A DNA stretch of 64,000 nt, from the NCBI GenBank assembly GCA_947652115.1, contig OX393564.1, positions 17,100,385-17,164,384 on the forward strand. The letters run 5' to 3'. The stretch is from Blastomussa wellsi (Eukaryota; Cnidaria; Anthozoa; Scleractinia; Plerogyridae). This document shows, in pieces, positions 33,561 through 44,929 of the stretch (its first letter is position 1; each line of letters opens with the position of its first letter). The notes beneath the pieces are model-generated. The model ran no database searches, was not told where the DNA came from, and was given only the letters and a program-made list of their open reading frames with translations. The position numbers and the translations under genes are program-made.

Positions 33561-35059
33561 CTGATAATGCATATTCGACTAATCCTGATATATTAAAATG
33601 CTAACATAGCGCCGAGGCTTGGGGGACTAAATCAAAAGAAATTATTTATTCATCCCTAAGCCTATATGTAAAATCTTTTGTTTTATTCCCATATCAGATT
33701 CGGTCTATTCACTTTACTTTACTGCATTACACGTCGAATGGAGTTGAAAGGTCGTACGGCTCACTTCCGCCTTCAGACAATTAACAATCACAGCCTATCG
33801 CTACTCCGCCTACATTCCTACCGATACTTCGTTCTCAGAATTATTCCCAGGTGCCCCTTACCCGGATATTTGGCGAACACGAGGAGGCATACTTGTTTTC
33901 CACAGCCTCATCGTCTATTTTCTGTATGTAGCATTCTACCTACCTTTTACGAGTTTTAATGCTTAGTTTTAATGCTGTTTTTTGTTTACTGTTCGTCTGA
34001 AAAGGCCGAGCGGGCCTGGACTGGCGACCATAGTCTTGTTACAGTAGGGTTCTCATTGGTAGTGTAGCAGCTCTCGTAAGCTTGTAATTCTACTGGTAGC
34101 AGTTGCTATTGTTTTAGAGGCTAGGGGCATTGTTCCTTTTGTCTGTTTTATTGTTTTCACGCAGGGTATCGAGCCATTCATCTGAGATCTTACGAGAGCT
34201 GCAGGTCCTGCAGGTCCATTTTATCTGCATTATTGTCAGGTTCACAGAGAAGACAGTGTTATTTGTATATGCATATTTTATCTCCATTTTTGTCAGATGA
34301 GATGAAAGTGTTTTGCTTGTTCTTATTGAATATTTAATTAATTGTAGGAATCGAAGTTCACAATATGTTTTGAATTACTTCTCCAATTCACGGTACATCG
34401 GCGTGTCATTTCTTCACAACAAAACTTTTCGATATTGCTGTCCTTAGAATCTGTTTCAGCCGTTTTCTTAATGGTTTATTGACATTTAGAGTATAGCACT
34501 GTATGCTCGCCATGGAATCTTAGCGGGCTTTATCTTTAATAGCACATGTGCGAAAACTGTAGAAACCCGGTACCCCGGATGTAGTTTATGTTGCGTTGCG
34601 AATTGAAAAAAAAGAAAAAGCGGCCACAATCTTTTTAAGTTCTCTTCTTGTTTCCTTTATTATGACTGCTAAAACAAATATTAATGAAATATGAAATGCG
34701 TTTAGGTGATTGGGGAGACGAAAAAGTCGACGAGCTATTGATCAGCGAGTGATCGCGCGTAAATTCGGTGATTTTTTTAGGATTTTTAATGTTATATTCT
34801 AAACCAGCTAGAAGGTGGGTTTCCCGATGTTCTATAAGAAAATAATTCCCTTTTGAATTGCAGAAAAGCAGCTGAATGCCCTCACTAACTAGACCTCAAG
34901 CAGGCATTATTTTCTTAAGGAACATGGATACCCATCTTCAAGTAGCTAACTGTTATTTGTGCGTTTTCGTTACACATATGCGATAAAATGCATACAAGCA
35001 TATCAAGGGTTTTGAAGGCAACCAGCCATTCGAATCACGGAGTGAGTATTAGGCAATCC
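33561..35059. other. Gene-free stretch
   Basis: No supported coding region. Inverted CAGCTCTCGTAAG (about 34069) and CTTACGAGAGCTG (about 34190) may be the ends of a small, decayed element of about 140 bp. Confidence 0.4.
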
Positions 35060-35357
35060 TCACTTGCCAGAGGGATGATGTCGGACAATAGAATCGACGA
35101 GACCCAGACAGACCAGAAAAGCCAGGCCACTGCACCGGGAACTACATGCCCTACTCTTTGCGAACAGTGTGTGGGTTCTTTAACGTCCCACAGGGTTATT
35201 AGGAACAAGGATTGTGAGACGGCACCGACAGTTTACCTTCCTTATCCTAGAAAGTCTAAACATTTGCAGATGACGTTACAAAGGCAGAACTTTCTTCTCA
35301 CTTATTTAAAGACCCTGAGTGTTGGCCCGGCCGGCCGAGGTTTGAACCCGCGTCTAT
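35060..35357 (-). repeat. SINE with a conserved GGTTCTTTAACGTCCC core, minus strand
   Basis: On the plus strand GTGTGGGTTCTTTAACGTCC, then ACCGACAGTTTACC..TTCCTTATC, ACATTTGCAGATG, AGACCCTGAGTGTTGGCCC and GAGGTTTGAACCCGCG, the last being a box B read in reverse. The GGTTCTTTAACGTCCC core is a repeat I recognise from many eumetazoan SINEs (Nin-DC-like, named from memory). The 123-codon open frame across it is not a gene. Confidence 0.7.
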
Positions 35358-35862
35358 AAGAAAGCGTACATGCATACTAGTTATACAATGTTTTGGAATC
35401 GCACCGTGAAAATGGTGCATGATTGACTTGATCAGTTTTCAGTTTACACGCGAGCCTTCAGGTGACTATGTATACAAAGAAAAATTAAGTCATGAGTGAT
35501 GTACATGAGCCCAGTGCTTTTGCTTCTTACAGTTTTTGGACATGACTATACAACGTTATTAGCTTCAGTTTGCACAAAGGCTTTCAGTGAAAATGTCCAA
35601 AATTTTATTTAGGGACACTGTCATGGACATTCTTCAGCGTTTTTAGCAACATGACTACAAAATTATGGCTAAGTTCTTTCATCCATACCTGTCCCTTGAG
35701 CATAGAGTGATTGATATCAAGAAAATTGTTTAAGGAAGGGAGCGACCATAAATAACTTCTAAATAGTTTTCATCAATTTTTCCAAAGCACAAAGACAGAA
35801 CTTTAAAACGTCAGCCTGATATTTTCAAGTTGAGACATAAAACTCCTGATCATAGTGATAAT

Positions 35863-35897
35863 ATGTAGATTTAGCCAAGCCTAAAAGGGAGCTCCAA
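35863..35897. repeat. Terminal fragment of the GATTTAGCCAAGCC repeat
   Basis: TGTAGATTTAGCCAAGCCTA then AAAGGGAGCTCC; sister fragments at 14632-14660 and 30683-30722. Confidence 0.6.
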
Positions 35898-36419
35898 TAT
35901 TATTTTTTTGGTGTTAAGGTTCTTTCAAAATAGTTTGTGAAAATACCGTCATAAAAATTGTTGTCAATGAAGTTACTGCCTTATATTAATACATGAGGGA
36001 TTCCATAGGTGAACCTTCTATTCCAATAACAGAATTCTGTTGAGGATGAAAAACATAGTACTATAAAATATGCAGCAGACTGAAAAAGGCTACAACTTGA
36101 GCCTGAGATATATTTAAAAACCACTACAAGGTCAGCGATCACCTTAAAAAACCATATGACCTGGATGTAGTCTACACCTGAGTAAGCGATATACATGCAA
36201 TACCGAAGGGAAATTTTCGTTTCCTTCTCTGTATTTCCGCTGTTTATAGTGTACTAGACAGTACAAGTTATCCCACAAGTCTGGAAAACAAGCTGACATT
36301 TTTCTTGGAATCGAATAAAACCACGCATGAGCAGGTTTTTATTTGTACCTAAATCACTGTTGGATGCTAATGCACATGAGCAGACCATTATTGATAAGCA
36401 GTTATTTGTAGGTCATTTG

Positions 36420-36547
36420 TGTTACATAAAGTAGTTCTTAGGGCTTTCCCAGAATCCTTGGGAGCAGGCATTAAAAGCATGACTTCGTCTAGTGTGATTT
36501 GTGTTACTCGTTTCCTCGAATATTGCCACTTCTCATAGCGATAAACA
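36420..36547 (+). repeat. 5' LTR
   Basis: 128 bp, same length as the 3' copy, starting TG and ending CA. It contains CCTTGGGAGCAGGCATTAAA, shared exactly with the 3' LTR. Confidence 0.92.
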
Positions 36548-36563
36548 TGGTGTCAGAAGTGAA
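36548..36563 (+). promoter_or_regulatory. Putative primer-binding site
   Basis: TGGTGTCAGAAGTGAA follows the 5' LTR directly. TGG is the expected complement of a tRNA CCA end. The donor tRNA is not determined. Confidence 0.6.
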
Positions 36564-36747
36564 CAAATTAAAGAAATACATTCATTAACAGTAGAAGACT
36601 GAAAGGTGAGCGATTTCATTTCAAGCCAGTCCGCTGTTGCAGTATTGCAGCGTTCTTCACACTGAACACGTGGAAGTTTATCAGCCGCCATCTTGGATCT
36701 CTGTTTTCGTAAGCACCAGAACTGTGAGAACAAAGCTTTTTTTCATC

Positions 36748-37413
36748 ATGTCAGTCTATACCATACCGCCACCGTAGCCTATGAATGAAAAGGACGATGT
36801 TTCAACGAATTGGAAATTGTTCCGACAAGCATGGCAATATTACATTACCACCACAGAGTTAAACAAGAAATGTAAGGAAGTTCAGGCAGGTGCACTATGT
36901 AGTGTGATGGGTTTGGAGTGTGTGAAAGTAATGAATAGTCTTACTACTTGAGCTGTTGAGGATAAGAGTGATCCTGAGAAGATTCTGACCGCTTTAGGCG
37001 ACCATTTCATGTCTCAAAAACATTTGTTGTTTGAAAGAGTCAAGTTTGAATTTGCCAAACAAACTGAGCATGAAACTGTTGACCAGTATGTTGTGAGATT
37101 GCGCCAGCTGGCAAAATCTTGTGAATTTGAGGGTCTCTGTGAAAGTTTAATTCGTGATAGATTAGTTATTGGCACCCGAGATTCAGCTACTCGTGACAGG
37201 CTACTAAGGGAACGCCCATTCCCTGGGTTAACAAGATGCATAGAGGCCCTGAGAGCCAGTGAATTGTCTAGAAAACACAAGGAGCAGCTTAAAGATGCAG
37301 TGAGTGACCCACAGAATACTGTACGTGCAGCAGACAAACAGAGGCCTGTACATAGAAAGCAAAGTCAACATACTCGTGGATCTGAATCAAAGCAAAGTAA
37401 AGAAGAAAAATGA
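36748..37413 (+). pseudogene. Gag remnant of the Gypsy element
   Basis: From ATG 36748 the frame gives a Gag-type capsid segment (FRQAWQYYITTTEL, LCSVMGLECVKVMN, FAKQTEHETVDQYVVRLRQL, LIRDRLVIGTRDSATRDRLL) broken by in-frame stops near 36775 and 36952 and ending at 37413. A Cys-rich stretch (CKFCG, CLKCGKLGH) lies just after that stop at about 37426-37503 and is the rest of the nucleocapsid. Confidence 0.85.
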
Positions 37414-37478
37414 AGTAAAAATAAATGCAAGTTCTGTGGCACCAATCACCCTTGCCCTTTTGGCATGACTTGTCTTAA

Positions 37479-39042
37479 GTGTGGCAAACTTGGACACTTA
37501 AGTGTTTCAAGCGCGCCAGCCAACAAGGTACATCACATAAGTGTAACGCCGGGATGTGCAGTACCAGCATGAGATCTTCCAACTCAGCCAGGAGCAAGAG
37601 ATTGCTGACATCAATCAAGCTGACTACATGCGCTTATCATCAGCAGATCAAACAGTGCACTATCGCAGATGCTGCATTGCAAAGTCTCATGAACATGATT
37701 ATGGCAGGTTGGCCACTTACCAAAGAGGAAGTTCCATTTTGCATCCGCGAGTATTGGAACTACAAAGAAGAGCTTACAGTTCAAGACGGAGTCTTGTACA
37801 AAGGAATGAAAGTTATTGTCCCTGCTTCTATGAGACTTCAGATGATTGCAAGAGCCCACTCCAGCCATCTTGGGCCTGATGCTTGTGTACGTCGAGCACG
37901 CGATGTGCTATTTTGGCCAGGCATGGCAGACCAAATCAAAGATCAAGTGCAGAACTGTTAAGTTTGCAACGACTTCCTAGCTAGACAACAAAAAGAACCA
38001 TTGATGAACCACAAGATTCCTGAAACGCCTTGGTCAAAGGTTGGACAAGATCTCTTCACTCTTGGTAATGAGAACTATGACTATGACTGAATTGTGACTG
38101 TTGATTACTACAGCGATTATTTTGAGGTTGATCTCCTGTCACATACTACGGCAGAATCAGTGGTAAATGCAACTAAACGCCACTTTGCATGTCACAGCAT
38201 TGCTGACATGGTTACAGATAATGGTCCACAGTATTTCAGTTAACATTTTGCCAAGTTCTCTCATGAATGGGAGTTTCAGCACACTACCAGTTCACCATAC
38301 ATAGCCAGCGTTTACATAGCCAAAGCAATGGAAAAGCTGAGTCGGCGGTCAAAATTGCCAAGAATCTAGTGAAGAAGGCCAAGCGAGGTAACAAAGATCT
38401 TCAAATGTCCCTGCTCGAGTGGCGTAACACACCTGACAGCAACGGTCTAAGCCCAGTCCAAAAACTGGTGTCACGAAGGACTAGGACCACCATTGCAACA
38501 ACTGAAACATTACTGAAGACAGAGGCTATAGATGGAGTGCACGACAACATCAAAAGGAAGAGACAGCAGGCCAAAGCAGCATAATTTATGACAAGCACGC
38601 AAAACCATTGCCTGAGCTCCAAGTGGGAGAACCAGTAAGGCTTCAGCCCGTAAATTCCAAAACAGCTTGGGAGAAAGGTTCATGTGTGGCAAAAGTTGGA
38701 CCACGTTCCTATCTTATTGAAACAGAGAGTGGAAATCTGTACAGACGGAATCGCAAGTTTATTCGTCAAGATCCTAGCCAAGAGCGGGCTTCATCAGACA
38801 TCAGTGGCACAAATCCGCCAAGTGAGACCTCACCTGATGCGAGGTCACCAACCAAGCCATTACCAGATGCCAAGGCAGATTCTTCTGTGAAACAGGCAAC
38901 AGCAATGAGAGAGACGCATGAAAAGTACACTGCAGTAGAAGAGATTGTGACCTTGCAACCACAAGAGACTGTTGTTACTCGAAGTGGCAGAACCAGTGTG
39001 CGCCCTTCCAGATTTGAGGATTTTGTGACTAAGAGACAATGA
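37479..39042 (+). pseudogene. Integrase/Pol 3' remnant of the Gypsy element
   Basis: Contains the H2C2 zinc-binding module (AHSSHLG..C..RARDVLFWPGM..C*VC) and rve core pieces VTVDYYSDYFEVD (first Asp), VTDNGPQY (second Asp) and, in another frame, NGKAESAVK (Glu). All DDE residues are thus visible but in separate frames. In-frame stops fall near 37960, 38088 and 38240, and frames change near 38260 and 38590. The last part (38608-39042) is a typical C-terminal extension (ELQVGEPVRLQP, GPRSYLIETESGNLYRRNRK). Non-functional. Confidence 0.85.
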
Positions 39043-39274
39043 ACTCTGAACTTTGAGCATTTATTGAGTTACAGCACGAAAGAAAACAAGATGTCGAACT
39101 ATGAACGTTTTTAAGAAGTGGACCTTTGAACATTGGTTGAGTTGCTGTTAAAGAACAATTAAAAAAAGCGTGACACTTTAATTTTCTTGTTTAAGTCAGC
39201 TTTGTGTGATTTTAATTTAACATTTTATTTCTGTTGTTCGCTCCTCACCTTTTATTGTTACCGAAAAAGGGAGA

Positions 39275-39402
39275 TGTTACATAAAGTAGTTTTTAGGGCT
39301 TTACCAGAATCCTTGGGAGCAGGCATTAAAAGCATGGCTTCGTTTAGTGTGATTTGTGTTACTAATTTCCTCAAGCATTGCCACTTCTCATAGCGATAAA
39401 CA
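39275..39402 (+). repeat. 3' LTR
   Basis: 128 bp, preceded by the purine tract ACCGAAAAAGGGAGA. Matches the 5' LTR apart from about eight or nine substitutions. Confidence 0.92.
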
Positions 39403-40090
39403 ATATTGCAGGATCTGGGCCAATGAAAAGGAGGGAAAAAAATTAATGAATTGAATGATAGTTATATTTTCCAGTCACACAGTACTCTGAATTAAGTTAC
39501 TGATCAACCAAATCAAAACGTGACAGAAATTATCCTGCAATACTACACACTGAACTTTCCACGATAAGCTGTCAAAAGAGGTGGGCTGAAATTAAGATAG
39601 CTCAGTAACTTGAAGACAATACAAAATAAACAAGGATAAGGATAAAATGGATTTCGATGTGACAGAAAATTTCCTTTATAAGTGAGCCTGATATATCATT
39701 CTGCAACAAGACAGATATTTAACATATCACTAAACCCTTGAATTAATTAAAATGACCCTCAAAATATTTCTCCAAAGACCTTTCATGACAAGATGGAATA
39801 AATTAATGAAAGAAAATAACATAACATAAAAATCTAACACTAACCAAACATACCAACTTCGGCAAAAAAGCCAAATAATCTATAATTCCAATGTTGCTGA
39901 CTAAGGAGCCATCTATTTGCTTTTCACAAATTTAAACAGTATTTATGTGTTGATAGAACAAGACAACTTTTCAGCTGTTTATTACATGTACACTGACTAA
40001 ACTTTCAGATAATGATTTCAATCCAATAAACAAAGATCTACTGAAAAAATATTTGCAAAAAATGCAACAAAAGCAAAGTCTGGGGTAGCC
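39403..40090. other. Gene-free stretch
   Basis: AT-rich, no supported gene or repeat recognised. Confidence 0.45.
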
Positions 40091-40510
40091 TTAGACATAC
40101 GGGCACTTGCTGACTTGGGAGGGGGGGGGAGGGGCTGTGATTTCCGACCCGAAACAATTATATACAGTGCCTGAAATATGTGAGTGTAAAACCGGTATGA
40201 AAATGCCCAAAAATTACAATAAAAACTAGACTTTTTCACTTTGCACGCTTATTAAAACTCTCACATATTATTCAAAAATTATTGGCTGAAAAAACTTGTA
40301 AGCGCTAGTAGGTTGCCGTGGTGGCACACAAGAAGCACAAAATGAAAAATCTGTCTGAACACTTGCTTGACACAGACAGTCAGGGTTGTTCTGGTTAGTT
40401 TTCTTCCAACTTCTGTTCTCTGAACTGGGAGCATTTTGAACGAAAAATGTCATCAATTTTCTAAACTGGGGGGACTGCAGCCCCCTTGACCCCCAGCTTG
40501 TACGCCTGTG
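40091..40510. mobile_element. MITE, same family as 10243-10735
   Basis: Shares, in order with the 10.2-kb copy, GTGAG(C/T)(A/G)TTAAACCGGTA-like, AACTTGT, GAACACTTGCTTGACACAGA-like, GAAAAATGTC and a GGGGGACTGCAGCCCCC right end followed by GTACGCCTGTG. The left end is more decayed. Confidence 0.6.
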
Positions 40511-40989
40511 ACTAGATGCACTATTCAGTGTTTCTAAATTGGTCAAAACTTTCCGCTTTGGAGAAAATGTAACTCCATCGTTCAAGTCTGAAAAATTCAC
40601 CAAATAAATGTACTGGACATAAAAATTATGATCACCATATTCTCATCAGCAAATCTTTATTTTCCTTTGCAAACCTTTGCAAAAATAATGTTTTCCTGGT
40701 TTAAAGACACAACTTCCTCAACACAGAACTAATCTACAGGTATGGAATTTATGTTTAAAATAAACGTAGTCGAGTTGCAAGGTACATAACCACACTGAAA
40801 TTAAGATATACCAATAAAATCACCAAATTGACATTGTGTCACGACGTATACGGGTTTACATTGTGTACAACCAGCCTTTTCTACGACTTGTGTTTGACAG
40901 CACTGGTACAAACAACAGAAGCCGTGAGCACAAGCAGTACAATTATTCACGATGAGTATACTAATGTGCAGTCCATTTGGTAGAGTGTT

Positions 40990-41334
40990 TTAGTGACTCG
41001 CGTATGGAATTCCCCAAGTCTCTGCTATACTCAAGAGTTGGTGCATGAAGGATGTTTGAAATGGCGCCCTGCGTGAGGCGACCTTTGCTGTTCTTGATAC
41101 ACGAGCAATACTCATGAAAAATTTTTGACCAATCCCCTTCTGTACGGCAATTTGTTTTATATCGGCGAAGGACATAACGTGGCTTTTAAAGTCGTGTAAA
41201 TCTTGATGGCGTCCTTCCCTAATTGGTACACTAAATTTTTCTTTGTGCAGTGACTCACTGCAAACGCTACCATCCTCTCGGGAGGCATAAAATGAAACCA
41301 AAACTCTAATGTCTCTTACTGTTTGGGTCGACAT
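40990..41334 (-). CDS. Intact small ORF, unknown protein (114 aa)
   Basis: A single open frame from ATG 41334 (context GACATGTCG) to 40990. The product has a balanced, soluble composition (MSTQTVRDIRVLVSFYASRE..., ending AETWGIPYASH) with no signal peptide, membrane segment or motif that I recognise. It begins only about 100 bp from the Penelope-like element and could be the remains of a larger gene cut by that insertion, a single-exon gene, or chance. Not recognised. Confidence 0.3.
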   Translation of the reverse strand: MSTQTVRDIRVLVSFYASREDGSVCSESLHKEKFSVPIREGRHQDLHDFKSHVMSFADIKQIAVQKGIGQKFFMSIARVSRTAKVASRRAPFQTSFMHQLLSIAETWGIPYASH

Positions 41335-41439
41335 GTCATTCAGATAGAACGTTTAGGCGACACAGTACCACGCGGTCAACAAAAATAGCACTGAGAAGGT
41401 CATTTTCCGATCTTGTTTAAATTGTAACTACATCGATCA

Positions 41440-43622
41440 GACCGCTGATCAGGCCTATTTGTGTCACGATTTTTGGACCTACCACGATCTGGTCACGAAT
41501 GTTGCAAAATTCCTTCGCCGCGTTCAACTGAAAGCCTTTTTCCATGACAAAGAGGATGATTCTAACACCTCGGGCAAAGATACTTTCGAGACGCTTCAGA
41601 CTCGAAAATCGAAGTGGACTCCCCCAGAGGGCCAGTTTGCCTCTTTAGATTTTACATTAAAAAATGCCGTCACGACATCAATAAACTTAATTTCAATCGT
41701 AACACCAAATTTTACAACCTTTCTTCGGAAGAGAGGACGGCGCTAAAAAACCTTAGTAAGCGCAAAGACATAATTATCAAAGCGGCCGACAAAGGCTGCG
41801 CTTTAGTTGTTTGGCGGGCCGACCTCTACCAAAAAGAAGCTTTGCGGCAACTTTCTGACACCTCTTTTTATGCTTAAGTCGATAAAGATCTCACCTCCAC
41901 TAACCAACAAATTGTCAAGAGCACTATTGACGACCTCATAGTCAAACAAGAATTGCCGGCTACTGCTACCAATCTCATCATTACCACTCCCAGAATCTCG
42001 TGTATTTACTTTTTACCTAAAATTCACAAACCTAACAACCCAGGTCGACCTATCGTCTCTGCCTGTAGTTGCCCTACCGAACTCATTTCCAGCTATTTAG
42101 ACAAAATTATGGCACCTATTGTCAGATCTTTACCGTCATACGTTAAAGACAGTCAACACGCACTTCAAATTGTTCGCGATTTCAATTTCCTGGGCGAAGA
42201 CAAACTTATTTTCACTATGGATATTACATCTCTTTACACCGTCATCCCAAATGGCGAAGGTCTTCTAGCCCTCAAACATTTTTTGATTTAAGCACTGTTA
42301 AGGAACCAAGCTCGGAAACACTACTCCGCCTGGCTGAGTTAGTGTTAACACTCAACTGTTTTTCATTGGCGAACAATTATTACAAACAAATCAATGGCGT
42401 GGCCATGGGTACCAAAATGGGACCCAGCTACGCCAATCTACCAGAGAGGATCTCAATCAATTCATAACCGCTGTTAATTCGTTTCATCCTGCCGATACTT
42501 CCTTAGCATTCCTGGATATCAAAGTTTTTATCGAAGGCAACGTTTTATGCACCAGTGTGCACTACAAACCCACAGATTCTCATAGCTATTTGTTGTATTC
42601 ATCTTCACATCCATCACATGTCAAGAATTCCATCCCTTGTTCTCAGTTTCTTAGACTTCGCCGTCTTTGTAGTGACGACTCTGATTTTTCCTTAAAATCA
42701 GAGGAAATGTGCAATTTCTTCGACAAACGCGGCTATCCTGCTTCTGTTGTTCAAGCGGGCCATCATCGCGCCCAGCAAATTGATCGACAGTCAGCACTAC
42801 AAACGTCGCAGAGAGAAAACAACGATAGAATTCCATTCACCCTCACGTTTCACCCTCACACCCACGCAGTAAAATCCATCATTCTCAAAAACTTTAAATT
42901 ACTTTAAATTACGACACTGGTAGAATCTTTTCCTTTAATTTCATTCAAACTCGACAATAACATAGGTAACTTTTTAGTCAGAAGTGCATTCCAAACAAGT
43001 GATCAACCCGGAACTTTTAAATGTGCTCGCGCACGATGCAAAACATGCCCTTTCATTCACAACGTTGACAAAATATCGGGACCCGAGCGATCTATCAAGA
43101 TCACTGATCATTTCACCTGTACCTCAGCCAATGCCATCTACTGCATAACTTGCAGTCTTTGCAAAAAGTTATACATCGGCGAAACAGGCAGACGACTAGG
43201 CGAGCGATTCCGAGAACACCTTCGCGACGTAGAGAAAGACGACAAAACTGCATCGAAACCGGTCGCGAGACACTTCAATCTCCCAAATCATTCTAAGCAG
43301 CATATGGCAGTCTGCGGCCTTTCCATTCACCAAGGAAACACGGAAAGCCGCAAAACTCTAGAACAAAAAATTATTTTTCAAATCGGCCCTCTTAATCCTC
43401 ACGGTATCAACGAACGCTTTTCATTCAACTAATTTATTCCGTTGTTTTCACGTTACCAGGCACCAACCAATAGCGAAGCTTCATCTTTCTGTATATAAAC
43501 AACACACGACCCTCAATTCCTTGATTCGCTCCGACGAAGGGCTAACGCTCGAAACGTCAGCTCTTGAATCTCTTTACGGTGGCCAATTCACATTATCAAC
43601 CCAGTTGATGAAACCAAATTAT
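41440..43622 (+). mobile_element. Penelope-like element with GIY-YIG endonuclease, decayed
   Basis: Penelope-type reverse transcriptase motifs: IIIKAADKG (41770), YFLPKIHKPNNPGRPIVS (about 42006), SSYLDKIMAPIV, FTMDITSLYTVIP (about 42211) and GVAMGTKMGPSYANL (about 42397). The next expected motif with the catalytic YxDD is absent; the sequence jumps to a later segment near 42440. The C-terminal block has Cys-rich CARARCKTCPF and a GIY-YIG core (IYCITC...LYIGETGRRLGERFREHL, about 43136-43220), ending at the stop near 43432. Stops at 41876 and 42291 and several frameshifts show it is dead. The tail CGAAGGGCTAACGCTCGAAA to ACCCAGTTGATGAAACCAAA is the 3' untranslated end. Confidence 0.92.
42920..43432 (+). 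pseudogene. GIY-YIG endonuclease end of the Penelope-like ORF
   Basis: An open block without its own start encodes FLVRSAFQTSDQPGTFKCAR, a CxxC-type segment, ITDHFTCTSANAIYCITCSL and then YIGETGRRLGERFREH, PVARHFNLPNHSKQHM. The Tyr pair and the catalytic Arg of the GIY-YIG fold (GRRLGERFREH) are kept. It is separated from the RT part by a frameshift near 42905. Confidence 0.85.
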
Positions 43623-43924
43623 CTTGTTAACAAAGCCCGAGAGCAAAGGAAAAACAAAATATTACAGAAGTTGATGTTAGTTTGCAGGCGGCCCGGAATA
43701 TGGTTATCACAGAAGATGTCGGAAGGAACATTTGAGGAAACTGACAGCCAAGGAACTGAACTGACTGTTTGCATTGGTAAAATCAATGTTATTTCCACAC
43801 CGAAAGATTGCTCTTTATAAAGGTATCACAAGTTGATTACATGTATAATTATGTTTTCAGCTCTTACTTAGACAGTCTGTTTAAACTTCTGGTGACATTA
43901 GGTTAAATTTTAGATTTTCAGAGT

Positions 43925-44065
43925 GCGTTCGATTGGTTCAAATTTTGAATTCAATCGAATGCAATCGAACTCTCTCACGCAAATTTTTTGGTTCGATTGT
44001 GTTCGTTTTCCGAACCAATTTAACTCAATCGTTCAATTAAGATCGATTACCGAACAGTTCGATGG
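43925..44065. repeat. Cluster of GTTCGATTG / CAATCGAA motifs
   Basis: At least eight matches or near-matches of TTCGATTG or its complement lie within 140 bp (for example TGCGTTCGATTGGTTC, GCAATCGAACTC, GAACAGTTCGATGG). It resembles the terminal parts of some DNA transposons or an irregular tandem repeat. Confidence 0.5.
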
Positions 44066-44929
44066 GTTACGTCGGGAATGTTTCAAGATGCACTAAGTAC
44101 AAAGTTGCTGTCACAACCGATGTTTAAATTCTTGGCAGTTGGTCTCCACCCTTTGACCATGAGTACAATAAGCATGGAAGTCTACAGAAAGATAATTTCA
44201 AGGTTTCCCAGGAATTTGAAATAACTGTCACGGTGATACATAGCCCTGCAAGTTTAGACAGAGTTCGCCCTTGCGAAGTATTCTATTCGTCAAGTTCCAA
44301 TATTTACCAAATCGCTTACGCTTCCGCTTTTAAAGCGTTTATCGTTACATAACCAACTGCCGCTAAATTCTACTACGCGAAATCTTTTTCTCACACTGAT
44401 GGGTATCAAATTTGCAAACTCTCAGGAGAAAGCAAAGAATTCAGCAAGAAAAGAACCATACCTAACAAAGTGTTTCCAGTGCACTATGATTTCGTTTAAT
44501 GCAAAGGTATTTTTACTGTGGTCCGCCGGGAAGCAACTATCAGAATAACAATCAAAGAGAGGGCGGTATTATTTCGAGCACAGGGATGAATATGACTCTT
44601 TGTATTCTTTGTTCTGTGTTGTTCACTATTGGATCCCGTGATTCATTATTCATTATTCAATATCAAATTGCAAGAATTTTTGGTAATTTGTTTAAGTTGA
44701 AAGAAACTCTTCTAAAAAATGTATCTGGAGCGTGAGCCATGGTTCCTACCCAGATTTCTTGCTTTTTTTTCCCGAGCGGTTTTTTTATGGCAGGTTTTTG
44801 CTGGCCTCCGTTCTAATCGCACGTCTTTTGTAAGCGGTTGCTCAGCTCCTGTATTATTATCATCTTCTTTTGTATTAGCGATCCTCGCTTTTACGATATT
44901 TTTTGTATTTAATGCTCAACTCAGCCTGT

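Larger units (their letters stand above)
36420..39402 (+). mobile_element. Defective Ty3/Gypsy-type LTR retrotransposon
   Basis: Two 128-bp LTRs (36420-36547 and 39275-39402) begin TGTTACATAAAGTAG and end GCGATAAACA. They bracket a primer-binding-like site, a Gag remnant with zinc-knuckle region, an integrase remnant and a purine tract (GAAAAAGGGAGA) just before the 3' LTR. Protease, reverse transcriptase and RNase H are missing: the frame jumps from the knuckle (about 37500) to pre-integrase (about 37560). The LTRs differ at roughly eight or nine positions. No clear target-site duplication is seen. Confidence 0.92.

Noticed and set aside
34988..35359. 123-codon plus-strand open frame
   Set aside because: It runs through a SINE (GGTTCTTTAACGTCCC core and a reversed box B).
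36400..36425. Target-site duplication of the Gypsy element
   Set aside because: The 5 bp before the 5' LTR (ATTTG) and after the 3' LTR (ATATT) do not match.
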